Shown piece by piece: positions 62,832 to 64,000 of a stretch of 64,000 nt of DNA. Every line of letters begins with the position of its first letter. Within the stretch, counting starts at the first letter, position 1. A program made the translations under genes and the position numbers. The notes beneath the pieces were generated by a model, which saw only the letters and a list, made by a program, of their open reading frames with translations, did no database searches and had not been told where the DNA came from. Source of the stretch: Erythrophleum ivorense (lineage: Eukaryota > Streptophyta > Magnoliopsida > Fabales > Fabaceae). The stretch covers positions 22,257,802-22,321,801 of the forward strand of contig JAIUCV010000001.1 in assembly GCA_026724425.1 (NCBI GenBank), given 5' to 3'.

Positions 62832-64000
62832 CAATTTATTTCTATATAGCTTTTTTATATCCCTATGTCCTCAAATGCGGTGTCTGATTCAATATTTTGG
62901 GGTTTGTTCACTTATTAAGGTTTCTTCCTTTGATGTTTTACATTTAAATTTTAACAAAATATTGTGAATGTTAAGATACAAAATTTCATTGTAAATATTC
63001 ATTGGATATTCTTTCTTCCTTTAAAAGGTATATCTAAATATACATAAATTTCCTTAATTAAAAAAAAACCAAAATGTCTTTAAAATTATTAATTTTTATA
63101 AATAATATATATATCTTATTGGAAAATATATCAATGTTATTTATTTTGTATTAAAAATCATAAATTTAATTTATTCTTAAATTTTATGGCAATGTTTATA
63201 TTTATTAATATATATTTAAAAAATATTTTATTTTTGAAATTAAATTATTATTTTTAAATTGGTTAATCTTAAAAAACATTCTAGAATATGTTCTTTGTTT
63301 GTAATAATTATTTATTTTTTATGAAATGATTTCATAATTTGCTAAATTTAAAAAAGTAATTATTTTATATTGATCAAATATATATTTATTGTTTGTTATA
63401 TAAAGTATAATTGCAGCTTATCTTTTGTTGTAAAGGAGATAAGTATAATGCATTTTTATGGTTTAGGGGAAGGAAGCATAATTTTTTAACATAGAGAAGA
63501 TAGTCATATAATTTATGCTTTTTCAAAAAAAAAAGTTGATTAATTCACCTATATTCATTTTATTTATGATATAAACATTTTTATTGCGCGGTCATTGAGA
63601 TTAGGTTGATAGTTCCAATTTCAAAATGTTTGTTATAAGGGAGATAAGTGTAGTAAACTTTTTTGGTTTTAAGAGAAGAGAGTGTAATAAATTAGATAAT
63701 CATGTAATTTATATATCTCCCAAAGGAGGCATGAGTAATTTATCCATATTCATTTTACTGATGCTATAAACATTTTCCTCATTGAGATTATGTTGACAAC
63801 TCTTATTTCAAACTATTAACTTAATCGTGGTATTGGATTATTGGGCTACTTATAATAGACTAACCCAAATTCATAATTAAAACCTAAAAAGATTAATTAA
63901 TTAATTAATTAAATTATTATTCAAAATTCATTTTTTGAATTTTAAAATTTTGAAAAGTCAATTAATTAAGGGAGAATTTTAGAAAACTAACACATTTTTT
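62832..64000. other. AT-rich intergenic DNA, no gene seen
   Basis: Very AT-rich sequence to the end of the window. Two loosely similar stretches (63,430-63,590 and 63,635-63,800) suggest a diverged duplication. They share GGAGATAAGTGTA or GGAGATAAGTATA, GTAATTTAT-like text and ATTCATTTTA. No coding signal. Confidence 0.5.

Overview
This window is nuclear DNA from a flowering plant, most likely a eudicot. The evidence is one spliced gene with 15 GT-AG-bounded coding exons, intron-less leucine-rich-repeat receptor-like protein (RLP) genes of the EIX/Cf type, a Ty1-copia element, PIF/Harbinger-type DNA transposons, and long AT-rich spacers with many (TA)n microsatellites. The species cannot be named from the sequence alone.

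The main architectural feature is a duplicated block. Block 1 runs: spacer repeats (about 1-7.2 kb), RLP-A (7,532-10,297), a broken RLP relic B (about 11.1-12.03 kb), then a broken fragment of a WDR91-like gene (12.03-15.0 kb). Block 2 runs: spacer repeats (39.5-42.4 kb), RLP-C (42.4-48.98 kb), a broken RLP relic D (49.6-50.03 kb), then the complete WDR91-like gene (54,369-61,971, minus strand). Order and orientation are the same, flanks between the genes also match, and the WDR91 fragment in block 1 still has its introns. It is therefore a DNA-level segmental duplication and not retroposition. A further copy of the spacer (18.9-32.6 kb) lies between the blocks.

The only gene that looks intact is the WDR91-like one. 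I could join 15 coding exons in phase to give about 654 residues: a LisH-like N-terminal helical region, a coiled coil and a C-terminal WD40 propeller. No RLP copy is intact. RLP-A has an otherwise open 921-codon frame with two in-frame stops. RLP-C has lost its 5' end, carries several nonsense codons and a frameshift, and is split by a 3,714-bp TG...CA element with a 5-bp target duplication, apparently a solo LTR.

Mobile DNA fills much of the rest. A 9,559-bp element (22,067-31,625) with TTA target duplications carries a PIF/Harbinger DDE transposase and a Myb/SANT-like gene on the plus strand, and two Ptta/En/Spm-type (PF03004-like) genes on the minus strand. A 971-bp relative sits at the same target site in the block 1 spacer. 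A 5.0-kb copia element (33,290-38,333) is nested in a 1.1-kb DNA transposon whose sister copy (41,015-42,114) has an identifiable empty site. Three further inverted-repeat elements lie at 51.0-53.7 kb.

For function, the window holds one probable housekeeping endosomal gene beside a decaying RLP (pattern-recognition receptor) cluster broken up by transposons and spacer duplication. I saw no rRNA, tRNA or CRISPR features. All boundaries and family calls come from reading the sequence, without database searches.
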